Counted from the first letter of the stretch, positions 35,646-44,876 are shown. The stretch: DNA of 64,000 bases from Nocardia transvalensis NBRC 15921 (GCF_000308875.1 NZ_BAGL01000013.1:124001-188000), one strand, 5' to 3'. Made by a program: numbers and translations. The notes: generated from the sequence alone by a model not told the origin.

Positions 35646-36875
35646 ATGAACGCACAGTTCTCGGCTCCGACGCAGATCACGACCTCTGCACAGTCCTCCG
35701 CGCGAGTCGCCTCGTTCGCCGTGCCGCCCGCCCGCGAGACCTTCCGCATCGCCATGGTGGTTCCGCCGTACTTCGACGTGCCGCCCAAGGCCTACGGCGG
35801 GGTGGAGGCGGTGGTCGCCGATCTGATCGCGGCGCTGGTCGGTCGCGGCCACGAGGTCACCCTCTTCGGCGCCGGCGAGCCCGGTACGGATGCCCGATTC
35901 ATCTCGCTGTGGGACGAGATCCAGGCCGAGCGGCTGGGCGATCCGTTCCCGGAGGTGCTGCACGCGATGAAGGTTCGCCGGGCGCTCGAGCGCCTGGTCG
36001 CGCGGGAGGGCGTGGACCTGGTGCACGACCACACCTTCGCCGGACCGCTCAACGCCCCGTTCTACCGGGACCTGGGATTACCGACGGTGGTCACCGTGCA
36101 CGGCCCGGTGGACGGCGAACCCTATACCTACTACCGCGAACTGGGCCCGGACGTCTCGCTGGTGGCGATCAGCGACCGGCAGCGGGAACTCGCTCCCGAC
36201 CTGAATTGGGCCGGGCGCGTACACAATGCGGTGCGCATCGGCGATTGGCCTTTCCGAGCGCGGAAGAACGACTACGCTCTGTTCCTGGGTAGGTTCAGCG
36301 AATGCAAGGCTCCGCACCTGGCGTTGGCGGCCGCGCACGCGGTCGGTATGCCGCTGGTGCTGGCCGGCAAGTGCAAGGAACCCCCGGAACTGGCGTATTT
36401 CGACAGGGCGGTGCGGCCGTTGCTCACCGAGCGGGACCACGTTTTCGGTATGGCCGACGCCGCCGCGAAGCGAAAGTTGTTGTCCGAAGCCACATGTCTG
36501 TTGTTCCCGGTGCAATGGGAGGAACCGTTCGGAATGGTGATGATCGAGGCGATGGTGTGCGGCACACCGGTGGTCGCGCTGCGCGGCGGCGCGGTCCCCG
36601 AGGTGATCGTCGACGGCGTGACCGGCCGCATCTGTGACGATCCGGCGGAACTGCCGATCGCGATGAAGGAAGTACGGACCTACGACCCGGAGGCATGCCG
36701 GGCGCACGTGGCCGCGAACTTCGGCGAGGACACCCTCGGCCGCGGCTACGAGCAGGTGTACCGCAAGGTGCTGCGGTCGCGCCGCGCGCCGCGCGGCGCC
36801 CGCGGGGCCACGGCGATTCGTTCCAGGTCGGCGGCGTCGGTGCCGTACGGCGCCGCGCCGGGTGATTCCGCGTGA
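35646..36875 (+). CDS. GT4-family glycosyltransferase
   Basis: This 409-aa protein starts at ATG 35646 behind AGGAGAGG; the upstream extension of the frame lacks coding character. It is a GT-B enzyme. The N-terminal domain has KAYGGVEAVVADL near the start (glycine loop) and DLVHDHTF. The C-terminal donor domain has LGRFSECKAPHLAL, the glutamate-rich EEPFGMVMIEAMVCGTPVVAL motif (about residues 295-315) and GGAVPEVIVDGVTG. It should transfer a sugar from a nucleotide donor. The overlapping next gene, a debranching-type glucosidase, suggests a role in alpha-glucan, trehalose or similar carbohydrate metabolism; the exact substrate is unknown. Confidence 0.87.
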   Translation: MNAQFSAPTQITTSAQSSARVASFAVPPARETFRIAMVVPPYFDVPPKAYGGVEAVVADLIAALVGRGHEVTLFGAGEPGTDARFISLWDEIQAERLGDPFPEVLHAMKVRRALERLVAREGVDLVHDHTFAGPLNAPFYRDLGLPTVVTVHGPVDGEPYTYYRELGPDVSLVAISDRQRELAPDLNWAGRVHNAVRIGDWPFRARKNDYALFLGRFSECKAPHLALAAAHAVGMPLVLAGKCKEPPELAYFDRAVRPLLTERDHVFGMADAAAKRKLLSEATCLLFPVQWEEPFGMVMIEAMVCGTPVVALRGGAVPEVIVDGVTGRICDDPAELPIAMKEVRTYDPEACRAHVAANFGEDTLGRGYEQVYRKVLRSRRAPRGARGATAIRSRSAASVPYGAAPGDSA

Positions 36876-38992
36876 CGGGGCCGACACCGTTGAATTCCGG
36901 CGAGCCGTCGCTGCTCGGCGGCTCGGGCGGCACGGTCACGCTGGTCGAGGGCGGCACGTTCTGCCTGTCCGACCGCGTCGGCGACGTCGAGCCCGGCACC
37001 GCGCAGGGCCTGTTCTACCGCGACGCCCGGGTGGTGTCGCGGTGGGAGCTGCGGGTGGACGGGCAGCGCCCCGAACCGTTGTCGGTGCTGAGCCCGGAGG
37101 CGTTCACCGCGCGTTTCATCTCGCGGCGGCCACCCCGGGCCGGCGCCGCCGACAGCAGCCTGCTGGTGGTGCGGGAGCGGCTGGTCGCCGACGGCCTGCG
37201 CGAGACGATCTCGCTGGAGAACCTGGGCCGCGAACCCACGGCGGTGACGCTGGAGCTGTTCGCCGACGCCGATTTCGTCGACCTGTTCGCGGTCAAGGAG
37301 GGTCGCGAGGGCCACGGCCGGGCCGAGATCATGGTCACCGACAACGAGCTGCTGCTCAACGATCGCGCCGATCGGTCTCGCGGACTGGCGATCTCGTCGT
37401 CGGAACTGCCCGCGGTGCTGCCCGGCTCGATGTCGTGGCGGATCGTGGTACCGGCGGGCGGGCACTGGCAGACCGAGATCCTGGCCCAGCCGACCATGGC
37501 GAATCAGCGCGTGCAGCTGCCGCTGCGGCCCGGCGAGCGCTACGAGACCAGCGAGCCCGGCCGCAAGATCGAGGCGTGGCGCGATACCGCGACCAAGCTC
37601 ACCACGGGCGACCCGCTGCTCACCGCGGTCCTGCAGCGCACCGAGGGCGATCTGGGCGCACTGCAGATCCACGACGACTCCCACGACGGCCGCACCTTCG
37701 TGGCCGCCGGGGCGCCCTGGTTCATGACGCTGTTCGGGCGCGACAGCCTGCTCACGGCGTGGATGGCGCTGCCGCTGGATGTGGGCCTGGCGATGGGCAC
37801 GCTGCAGCGGCTGGCGGAACTGCAGGGCCAGCGCGCGGATCCGCTCACCGAGGAGGAGCCGGGACGGATCATGCACGAGATCCGCCGCGGCCCCTCCGGC
37901 GGGCTGGCGCTGGGCGGCGAGGTCTACTACGGAACCGTCGACGCCACACCGCTTTTCGTGATGCTGCTGGCCGAGGCGCGGCGCTGGGGCGCGGCCCGCG
38001 AGGACATCCAGGCGCTGCTGCCCGCCGCCGACGCCGCGCTGGACTGGATCACCCATTTCGGCGACCGCGACGGCGACGGTTTCGTCGAATATCAGCGCGC
38101 CACCGACCGCGGCCTGGTCAACCAGGGCTGGAAGGACAGCTTCGACGGCATCAACGACATCGCCGGCCACCTGCCGGAGGCGCCGATCGCGCTGTGTGAG
38201 GTACAGGGCTACGTGTACGCCGCGCTGCTCGCGCGCGCCGAACTGGCCGACGAATTCGGCGAGGAGACGGCCGCCACCCGGCTGCGCGACCACGCCGCCC
38301 ATCTGCGGACCAAATTCGGCGAGGCGTTCTGGCTGCCCGAACGAGGCTGGTACGCGGTCGCGTTGGACGGCCACAAGCGCCGCATCGACGCGCTCACCAG
38401 CAATGTGGGCCACTGCCTGTGGTCGGGCATCGCCACCGACGACCAGGCCCAGCAGATCGTCCGGCGGCTGTCCACCTCCGAGATGGACTCCGGATTCGGT
38501 TTGCGCACACTGGCTTCCGATATGGGCGCCTTCAATCCGATGAGCTACCACAACGGTTCGGTCTGGCCGCACGATACGGCGATCGCGGTGGCCGGGCTGC
38601 TGCGCTACCGGCACATTCCCGGTGCGGTCGACCTCGCCACCCGGCTGGCTGACGGGCTGCTCGACGCCGCCGCGGCCTTCGGCGGCCGCCTGCCCGAATT
38701 GTTCTGTGGTTTCCCGCGTTCCAAGTTCTCCGCCCCCGTTCCCTACCCCACGTCGTGCTCGCCGCAGGCGTGGGCCAGCGCGGCCCCGCTCCTGCTGGTC
38801 CGCTCGTTCCTCGGCCTGGAACCCGATGTCCGCCGTCGCACCCTCACCGTCCTGCCCCACCTCCCGCCCCGCTGGGGCCGCGTGGAACTCACCGACCTCC
38901 GCCTCGGCGGCTCGGTCATAGACCTCGCGGTGGACGGCGACCACATCACCGCCTCCAACCTCCCCGACGACTGGCGCCTGATCACCCACTGA
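36872..38992 (+). CDS. Glycogen-debranching-type amylo-alpha-1,6-glucosidase
   Basis: This 706-aa protein starts at GTG 36872, overlapping the glycosyltransferase stop (GTGA). It has an N-terminal beta-sandwich domain (about 1-220, GGTVTLVEGGTFCLSDRVGD) followed by a six-hairpin alpha/alpha barrel. Conserved barrel motifs are GAPWFMTLFGRDSLLTAWMAL, VNQGWKDSFD, and NPMSYHNGSVWPHDTA with its acidic neighbours. Proteins of this family are annotated as debranching enzymes or alpha-glucosidases. The exact substrate is not certain. The coupled glycosyltransferase suggests one carbohydrate pathway. Confidence 0.86.
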   Translation: MTGPTPLNSGEPSLLGGSGGTVTLVEGGTFCLSDRVGDVEPGTAQGLFYRDARVVSRWELRVDGQRPEPLSVLSPEAFTARFISRRPPRAGAADSSLLVVRERLVADGLRETISLENLGREPTAVTLELFADADFVDLFAVKEGREGHGRAEIMVTDNELLLNDRADRSRGLAISSSELPAVLPGSMSWRIVVPAGGHWQTEILAQPTMANQRVQLPLRPGERYETSEPGRKIEAWRDTATKLTTGDPLLTAVLQRTEGDLGALQIHDDSHDGRTFVAAGAPWFMTLFGRDSLLTAWMALPLDVGLAMGTLQRLAELQGQRADPLTEEEPGRIMHEIRRGPSGGLALGGEVYYGTVDATPLFVMLLAEARRWGAAREDIQALLPAADAALDWITHFGDRDGDGFVEYQRATDRGLVNQGWKDSFDGINDIAGHLPEAPIALCEVQGYVYAALLARAELADEFGEETAATRLRDHAAHLRTKFGEAFWLPERGWYAVALDGHKRRIDALTSNVGHCLWSGIATDDQAQQIVRRLSTSEMDSGFGLRTLASDMGAFNPMSYHNGSVWPHDTAIAVAGLLRYRHIPGAVDLATRLADGLLDAAAAFGGRLPELFCGFPRSKFSAPVPYPTSCSPQAWASAAPLLLVRSFLGLEPDVRRRTLTVLPHLPPRWGRVELTDLRLGGSVIDLAVDGDHITASNLPDDWRLITH

Positions 38993-38998
38993 CGGGCG

Positions 38999-39508
38999 CT
39001 ACCAGCTGGAGTCGGTGATATTCCGCCGGCTCCCGTCGAAGTCGACTTCCTCGACATCGGTGAAGCGCAGGTCGGAGTCGCCGGCCTGCGCGAGCCGCTC
39101 GGGGTCGTTCGGCGGGGCCGTGGAGGGCGGCGGTGTCACCGGCATCCGCTCGGTGAGGTCGGGCAGGCCCTCGATCAGGTCGGACATCTTCGGCAGGCGG
39201 GCGCGCTCGGCCGTCAAGGGCCGCATGAGTTCGGCGGTCCTGCGCGCCAGTTCCGCGGTCGCCCGCTGGGCGGCCTCGGTGACGGCCCGGCCGAGTTCGG
39301 CGGGGTTGAGGTCGTAGGCATCGGGACCGAATCGCGTGTCGATCACCGTGCCGTCCGCGTTCACCGTGACCGTGACGCGTTTACCGGCGGCGGTTCCGGC
39401 GGCGGTCAATCGCACCCGGCGCTGCTGGATCTCGGCGATGGTCTGCACCTGCTTGTCGAACGACGACAGCAGCTGGCTCAGTTCCTCTTTGGCGTGTTCG
39501 TTGGCCAT
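38999..39508 (-). CDS. YbaB/EbfC-like protein associated with a WXG100/toxin locus
   Basis: This is a 169-aa protein. The first ~105 residues follow the YbaB/EbfC pattern: a long N-terminal helix (AKEELSQLLSSFDKQVQTIAEIQQRR), then beta strands ending VTVNADGTVIDTRFG, then a second long helix. The C-terminal ~60 residues are proline- and acid-rich. In actinobacteria, YbaB-like proteins with tails often lie beside WXG100 genes and secreted toxins. It lies 3 bases after the WXG100-like gene on the same strand, so the two are probably co-expressed. Function is inferred from the neighbourhood. Confidence 0.75.
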   Translation of the reverse strand: MANEHAKEELSQLLSSFDKQVQTIAEIQQRRVRLTAAGTAAGKRVTVTVNADGTVIDTRFGPDAYDLNPAELGRAVTEAAQRATAELARRTAELMRPLTAERARLPKMSDLIEGLPDLTERMPVTPPPSTAPPNDPERLAQAGDSDLRFTDVEEVDFDGSRRNITDSSW

Positions 39509-39511
39509 CGA

Positions 39512-39832
39512 CTACCGGAATTGATCGGCGCTGCCGTGTTCGGTGTCGGCGTGGAAACCGGCCGATCGCTGCTGGCCCTCGCTGTGGTCGCCGGAATGAT
39601 CCGCGAGACTGCCGGTGAGTTCCTTCAGATTCTCGCGGGCCGCCTCGTAGCCGTTGGTGCCGTCGCCCTTGGCGAAACCCTCGCCGTACTCGTCGTTTCC
39701 CCACGGGGTGCCGCGGCTGTCCGTCGCGGACTTCAATGTGGTCAAGGCGTGCGTGATGCGATCGCTGACGCCCTGAGCCTTTGCCGCCGCGCGGCGTTGC
39801 AGATCGGGAGTGACCTCGACTCGCTCCGTCAT
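39512..39832 (-). CDS. WXG100-like small secreted protein
   Basis: This 106-aa protein starts at ATG 39832 behind GGGAGGAG. It is mainly helical, with a turn PWGNDEYGEGFAKGD where WXG100-family proteins have their Trp-x-Gly turn; here it reads W-G-N. Such proteins are usually ESX/type VII substrates or chaperones for larger toxins. It is divergent from the toxin gene at 40008 across a 175-bp gap that must hold both promoters. The upstream extension of the frame is not coding-like. Confidence 0.72.
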   Translation of the reverse strand: MTERVEVTPDLQRRAAAKAQGVSDRITHALTTLKSATDSRGTPWGNDEYGEGFAKGDGTNGYEAARENLKELTGSLADHSGDHSEGQQRSAGFHADTEHGSADQFR

Positions 39833-40007
39833 AGTCCAGCTCCTCCCCTCGGACACTCGTATTTCGACCATAGCCAAATCGGATGGTAGAGAGCAATCGG
39901 CTCCGCCGGTGGCGCGGGGCACATGTTCTGGGGGGTTGCCCAGGAAGGATATCTGTGTGACGGTGACGAGGCGGTGGTGCGCGCGGGCGCTCGTCCCAGG
40001 GGGGTAA

Positions 40008-43000
40008 ATGGCGATCTGGAAGCCGCCGCTGGCCGACAGTCTCGGCTTCCTGGTCGGTATGAAATGGCCGGACGGTAACGAGGACCTCATGTGGGGTCTC
40101 TCCGACGACTGGCGAAACGCGGCCGCCTCACTGAAGGACATCAATCAGGACATCGACGACGCGATCGCGGCGATCCGCACGGCGTATCCCGAGGGCGCCG
40201 GCGGCGAGGCGATGATCAAGCAGCTGCAGGCGATGCGCACGGGGGACGGGTCGGTCGACAAGCTGGTGGAGTGGTTCAACACGGTGGCCGACACCGCGAA
40301 CGACACCGCCAATCAGATCGAATACACCAAGATCATGTTCGACTGCACGCTGACGCTGATGGCCGTCGAGATGGCGATCGCGGCATGGTCGCTGTTCGCC
40401 GCTCCGGCCGAAGAGGCGCTGATCATCGCGGCCAATCGCGTCACCGTGCGAATTCTCATGCGCCGCCTGATGACCGCGCTGACCGAGCAGGGACTGAAGA
40501 ACGCGGCGCTGGCGGCGCTGAAATCGCCGTTCGCCAAGCGGCTTCTGATGCATATGGCATTCGGTGGCGGGTTGAACGGCGCGATGGACGCCGGAATTCA
40601 GGGATATCAAAACCTGTTCGGGCGGAGCGATAAGTTCAACGTCGGGCAGACCCTCACCACCGGTCTGTCCGGCGCCGCGGGCGCGTTGACCGGAATGGGT
40701 GTAGGCAAGGCGGCGCTGCGCCCGATGTCGAAACTGTTCGGCAAGGAGACGGTCGGTCAGCGGTGGCTGGTCGACCGCACGGCGGGCATGATCGGCGGTG
40801 GCGCCAATGCCGCCGGCGCGTGGCTGACCAACGGCGCGATGACGAACAATTGGCATTTCGATCCCCGCATGGCCACCTCCGCCATGGCGGGTGGTCTCAT
40901 GCACGGCACGGGTATTCCGAAGTCCCATCCGGGTGCGACGCCGAAATCGCTGGCCGGGCCCCACATCGATCCTCGGACCACGCATACGGACGTACCGCAT
41001 TCCGACGGCAGCACGGTGCACGCGCCCTCGACGACGGGACACGAGACCGCTCCGCACGGAACGGTCGATCACACCGGCAACGGTCACGAGGGCAGTCCTC
41101 CGGCCACCCACCCCGCCGCCGCCCACTCTCCCACCGAGCACGCCCCGACCGGTACGGAGACGCCGCACGGCGGCACCAATGGCCCGGCGGGACCGGAGGT
41201 TTCGCCAGGCGAGCGCCCGGTGCACGACGGTGGTGAGTCGCCCATCCAGGCGGGGCCGTCCGAGCGTCCGGCGCACGATCAGCCTGTGCATGATCAACCC
41301 GTGCATGAGCAGCCTGCGCATGATCAACCCGTGCATGAGCAGCCTGCGCATGACCAACCGGTGCACGAGCAGCCTGCGCATGATCAGCCTGTGCACGACC
41401 AACCCGTGCACGATCAACCGGTGCGCGATCACCCGGCACGCGAACACCCGCTGCATGAGCAGCCCGTGCGCGATCAGCCGGTGCATGACCAGCCTGTTCG
41501 CGATCAACCCGTACGTGAGCAGCCGACGCACGATCAACCCGTGCACGAGCGGCCGTCCGGTCCTGCCGAGACCCGGCCGACCATCGATGCCGAACATCGC
41601 AGTCCGGATCTGGAAATGGCTGTGGCGCGCGGCGATTCGCCTGCCGTGGCGGGAGATCATATCGGGACGACCGGTCATGACGCCGAGGCCCCGCCAGCTC
41701 ATCCGTCGGACCGTCCCGGCGAAACCGCTCCCGGCACAGGGGTTTCGGGAGTCGAGCCGAGGTCTGCCACGAATACGACCGCACCACGCGCCGATTCGCC
41801 GACGACAGCCCGCCCCGCCGACACGGTGGGCTCCGGGCGGCAGTCCGCGAGCCCGGTGCGCAACGGTGAGACCTCGAGTCCCACTCGCCCGGGTGATAAC
41901 ACCAGCCCTGCGCGGCCGGGCGATGGCACTGCGGCGCGGCCCGGTGATGGCACGAGTTCGGCGCGGCCCAGTGACACCGCGGGTTCAGGGCGGTCTGGTG
42001 ACACCGCAGGGGCAGGGCGGCCCGGTGAAACTCCTGGGTCTGCGCGTAGTGGCGAGCGTCCGCGGGCTGGGCTTCCGGCGGCGGGGGAGCACGGCAGGCC
42101 CGAATCTCCGATTCACGCCCGCAGCGACGGCACCGAGGTGACTCCGCGTGCGCACGAGGCCGAGCCCGTGCGCGCGGGCGAGGAGCGTCCCGGCGAGCAC
42201 CCTCCGGCGAAGGATCACGACACCGACCCGGCCACGGAACACGAAGTGCCGCCGAAGGATCCGCACGAGACGGGCCCCGTCGAACCCCGCCCGAGTATCG
42301 AGGAGGCCCACGCCCGCCACGGCGAGGAGACCCCCGCCGGCGTCTCACACCACCGCGGCGACGCCACCATGGGCGACCTGCCGCACCGCGTCCCGCACGA
42401 CGAGCGATACTTCTCCGCCGACGTCCACGTCACCAAGGACGGCCACGCGAATATCGGCGGCCACAAATACACCCCGGAGGAATACGGCAACCTCCTGCGC
42501 GACCACGGCTGGGACGGCAAGAAACCGATCCGCCTCATCGGCTGCGACGCCGCCGCCAACGGCTTCGCCCACCGCCTCGCCACCCACCTCGGCACCGACG
42601 TCCTGGCCCCCACCAAATCCGCCTGGTCCGACGGCAAGGGCCGCGTCTACAGCAGCACCCCCGAAATCGGCCCCGACGGCAACCGCCGCCCCCGCATCCC
42701 CCCGGACGGCGAATGGGAAACCCACCGTCCCGACGGCACGAGGGTCAAGGCAAGCGAGGACGGTTTCGTCCCGGGCACGAAGGACTCGGACAAGCACATC
42801 GCAGACCCGGATTCCGCGAAGAGTCGTGGCCAGGAGGAAAGGGATGCGCTTGTACCGGAAACGGATTACGAGAAGAAAGTGGTCAAGGGCGACGTAACCT
42901 ATTATCTCGACGAAAACGACGCCACCAAGAAAGTTGTCGGAGAACTTGATCCTCCGTCGAACTATACGAAGCGTGGAGTCAACGGTAGACCGCATCCGGA

Positions 43001-43358
43001 AGGATTCATTCACGGTGTCGATCACCGCGGCCACATCTTGCCCGAGGCCGGGTTCAAGGATCACCATGACGTCAATGTCGACGAAAACATATTCGCACAG
43101 CAAGGAAATGCGAATCTTTCGCCCAAGAAGGTCTGGGAGAATGCGGGAATCGCCTATGGGAAAACTCATCCCGGCACGATAATGCTGGGCGAGGTTTTGA
43201 GCAAAGACGCCAACAACAGGCCGATTCAGACGAAATATATGGTGTACGATAGCGATGGTAACGAGATACCGGCATTTACCGTTATCATCGACAACCCTGA
43301 CGTCAAGGGACAGAAAGCGAGTACGATACCTGCCAATCCGATTTATCCCACACCATAG
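40008..43358 (+). CDS. CpnT-like polymorphic toxin with nuclease-like C-terminal tip
   Basis: This is a 1116-aa protein. Residues ~1-330 form a helical, glycine-rich N-terminal domain like the CpnT-type WXG/channel regions of actinobacterial type VII toxins. Residues 421-515 are 19 tandem pentapeptides of the form P-V-H-D-Q. A second S/P/G/R-rich repeat stretch follows to about 690. A pre-toxin domain about 760-920 contains IRLIGCDAAANGFAHRLATHLG, resembling self-processing regions. The tip (about 940-1116) has VDHRGHI and a following N-rich stretch (ENIFAQQGNANLSPKKVWEN), resembling DNA/RNA non-specific endonucleases with a DRGH motif. GC content falls clearly after ~42840, as expected for an exchanged toxin tip. 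The candidate immunity gene follows at 43399. Confidence 0.8.
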   Translation: MAIWKPPLADSLGFLVGMKWPDGNEDLMWGLSDDWRNAAASLKDINQDIDDAIAAIRTAYPEGAGGEAMIKQLQAMRTGDGSVDKLVEWFNTVADTANDTANQIEYTKIMFDCTLTLMAVEMAIAAWSLFAAPAEEALIIAANRVTVRILMRRLMTALTEQGLKNAALAALKSPFAKRLLMHMAFGGGLNGAMDAGIQGYQNLFGRSDKFNVGQTLTTGLSGAAGALTGMGVGKAALRPMSKLFGKETVGQRWLVDRTAGMIGGGANAAGAWLTNGAMTNNWHFDPRMATSAMAGGLMHGTGIPKSHPGATPKSLAGPHIDPRTTHTDVPHSDGSTVHAPSTTGHETAPHGTVDHTGNGHEGSPPATHPAAAHSPTEHAPTGTETPHGGTNGPAGPEVSPGERPVHDGGESPIQAGPSERPAHDQPVHDQPVHEQPAHDQPVHEQPAHDQPVHEQPAHDQPVHDQPVHDQPVRDHPAREHPLHEQPVRDQPVHDQPVRDQPVREQPTHDQPVHERPSGPAETRPTIDAEHRSPDLEMAVARGDSPAVAGDHIGTTGHDAEAPPAHPSDRPGETAPGTGVSGVEPRSATNTTAPRADSPTTARPADTVGSGRQSASPVRNGETSSPTRPGDNTSPARPGDGTAARPGDGTSSARPSDTAGSGRSGDTAGAGRPGETPGSARSGERPRAGLPAAGEHGRPESPIHARSDGTEVTPRAHEAEPVRAGEERPGEHPPAKDHDTDPATEHEVPPKDPHETGPVEPRPSIEEAHARHGEETPAGVSHHRGDATMGDLPHRVPHDERYFSADVHVTKDGHANIGGHKYTPEEYGNLLRDHGWDGKKPIRLIGCDAAANGFAHRLATHLGTDVLAPTKSAWSDGKGRVYSSTPEIGPDGNRRPRIPPDGEWETHRPDGTRVKASEDGFVPGTKDSDKHIADPDSAKSRGQEERDALVPETDYEKKVVKGDVTYYLDENDATKKVVGELDPPSNYTKRGVNGRPHPEGFIHGVDHRGHILPEAGFKDHHDVNVDENIFAQQGNANLSPKKVWENAGIAYGKTHPGTIMLGEVLSKDANNRPIQTKYMVYDSDGNEIPAFTVIIDNPDVKGQKASTIPANPIYPTP
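41268..41552 (+). repeat. Tandem 15-bp repeats coding for 19 pentapeptides in the toxin linker
   Basis: Nineteen in-frame 15-bp units encode P-[VAT]-[HR]-[DE]-Q variants, without interruption, at residues 421-515. The even length and absence of frameshift indicate expansion under selection for an open frame. The stretch is His-rich and probably extended. Confidence 0.9.
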
Positions 43359-43398
43359 AATCCGTCCGGCAAACCTATGATATTGGAGCAGCGTGCCA

Positions 43399-43710
43399 AT
43401 GGCTTCGGTCCCCCTCGACGAGCAGAAGGTCCTCGACACCACAATCGGACGTACCGTGCTGCAGGAGTTGTACGAGGACGAGAACAGTGCCGAGCTGACC
43501 GTCGAACTCGTCCAGGGGCGAGTTCGGGTGCGGGTCACCTCCGACACGCGGACGATGATCATGCCGTCCGACGAGCTGCTGCAGGCGGTCGGTCAGCTGG
43601 CTGCCGCACACGAGCGTGAGGGTACGGGCTTCAGCGGAGCGGTGTATCGGTATCAGAAACAACCGAGCGGTCGCTGGAGCATGGAGGGTGACTTCTCCTA
43701 CGCGGGCTGA
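43399..43710 (+). CDS. Putative immunity protein for the adjacent toxin
   Basis: This 103-aa cytosolic-looking protein starts at ATG 43399 (GGAG ten bases upstream; GTG 43393 is the alternative). It has alternating beta-strand patterns (ELTVELVQGRVRVRVTS) and ends YRYQKQPSGRWSMEGDFSYAG, like small DUF600/YezG-type immunity proteins. It lies 40 bp after the toxin gene on the same strand, the expected place for a cognate immunity gene. The family assignment is uncertain; the immunity role is inferred from position. Confidence 0.6.
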   Translation: MASVPLDEQKVLDTTIGRTVLQELYEDENSAELTVELVQGRVRVRVTSDTRTMIMPSDELLQAVGQLAAAHEREGTGFSGAVYRYQKQPSGRWSMEGDFSYAG

Positions 43711-43723
43711 ACCGCGGCTCGGC

Positions 43724-44122
43724 TCACGGCCCCGTAATCACCGATACCGCACGGTCTTTCGTGTGCTCGTCGACCTCGGGGAGCTGGAAGTCGCGGGCGC
43801 GGATGTGGTCTACCAGGCCCGGTTCCGGGGGGAGGCCGTGTTTGCGGAGGTAGTGGGGGACCGAGCCGGACCAGATCCAGGTGCCGTCGGTGCGGTAGTT
43901 CATGGGGACGTCGCGGTCGTCGGGGGCGAATTCGTCGATGTCGAGGCTGCGGGCGGCGAGGACCACGGGGGCCGCCTCGAGGTAGGTGAGCAGGGCCTCG
44001 TGTAGCTGCGGGTCGACCGGCGGGCGGTCGATGATCGGGAGGCCGCGGCGGTCGCGGGCGTCGTAGACCCGGGCCAGCCGCAGGTCGCCGCCGGAGTGCT
44101 CCGTCGATTCGGATTCGCTCAT
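43724..44122 (-). CDS. Conserved hypothetical protein
   Basis: This 132-aa protein starts at ATG 44122, eight bases after GAGGGG. I do not recognise a family. It is soluble and acidic, with a distinctive segment MNYRTDGTWIWSGSVPHYLRKHGLPPEPGLVDHI near the middle. It converges on the immunity-like gene with only 13 bases between them and has GC content like the core genome. The long in-frame extension upstream of 44122 overlaps the AIM24 gene and is not coding. Confidence 0.65.
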   Translation of the reverse strand: MSESESTEHSGGDLRLARVYDARDRRGLPIIDRPPVDPQLHEALLTYLEAAPVVLAARSLDIDEFAPDDRDVPMNYRTDGTWIWSGSVPHYLRKHGLPPEPGLVDHIRARDFQLPEVDEHTKDRAVSVITGP

Positions 44123-44207
44123 CTCGAAACCCCTCGGTCTCCCCGTCGCATGGTCTTTCCGATCGTAGCCGCCGGTCACCCGGTGAGCGGCGGCGCTGCG
44201 ATCGGGC

Positions 44208-44876
44208 TCAGTGGGCGTGCGGGGGAACCGTGGGGCCCTCGCTGGCCTGGACGAGGACGAAACCCTGGCCCTGGAAGGCCAGCTGCATCGCCTCGCCGCT
44301 GCCGCGGCCGATGAGGGCGGAGGCCTTGAACGTGCGGTTGACGCCGACCTGCAGGCCGGTGCTCCAGGCGACGGCGGACTGACCGTCGGCGAAGGTGGGT
44401 GCGCGGCCGGCGTCCAGCATGACGGGGGCGCCGTGGGTGGTGACCGCGACCCAGCCGGTGCCTTGCAGCGTGGTGTTGAACAGGCCGCCGGCGGCGATGC
44501 CCGCGCCCTGCACCCGCTGGATGTTGGAGGACAGGCTCGAGTCGTAGGCGAGGACGTTGGCGCCGTTGACCGTGATGCCCTCGTTCTCCAGGAAGAACAG
44601 CTGCACATCGTCGGCGTCGTTGGCCAGGAACAGCAGGCCCTGGCCCTTGACCCGCATCAGCTGCACGCCCTCGCCGGTGACGGCCTTCTTGATGAATTTG
44701 CCGATGCCCCCGGCGCCTTCGTAATCGAAGTCCATCTGGCCCTGGAACGCCACCATGGAACCCTGCTTGGCCAGCACGTCGCCGTTGAGCTGGACCCGGA
44801 GCATCTTGGAGTTCTGCAGGGCGAAATGCCCGGGCACCTGGCCCTGTTCCATATTCCCGAAGAACGAACTGCGCAT
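44208..44876 (-). CDS. AIM24 family protein
   Basis: This 222-aa protein starts at ATG 44876 behind GGGAGG. It shows the AIM24/TRAP-like beta-rich pattern with repeated strands: MLRVQLNGDVLAKQGSMVAFQGQMDFDYEG, GIGKFIKKAVTGEGVQLMRVKGQG and FLANDADDVQLFFLENEGITVNG. The Gly-rich core is typical of bacterial AIM24 proteins, whose biochemical role is not established. It is probably a single-gene transcript. Confidence 0.82.
   Translation of the reverse strand: MRSSFFGNMEQGQVPGHFALQNSKMLRVQLNGDVLAKQGSMVAFQGQMDFDYEGAGGIGKFIKKAVTGEGVQLMRVKGQGLLFLANDADDVQLFFLENEGITVNGANVLAYDSSLSSNIQRVQGAGIAAGGLFNTTLQGTGWVAVTTHGAPVMLDAGRAPTFADGQSAVAWSTGLQVGVNRTFKASALIGRGSGEAMQLAFQGQGFVLVQASEGPTVPPHAH

Noticed and set aside
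36746..38989. 747-codon minus-strand frame over the debranching-type gene
   Set aside because: No recognisable domain and a Gln/Arg/Gly-biased composition. The plus-strand gene explains the region.
41268..41552. CRISPR array or non-coding satellite
   Set aside because: The 15-bp units keep the toxin frame open and encode a regular pentapeptide.
42345..43562. 405-codon minus-strand ORF over the toxin C-terminus
   Set aside because: It runs antisense to the toxin tip and the immunity gene and has a Val/Gly-biased composition.
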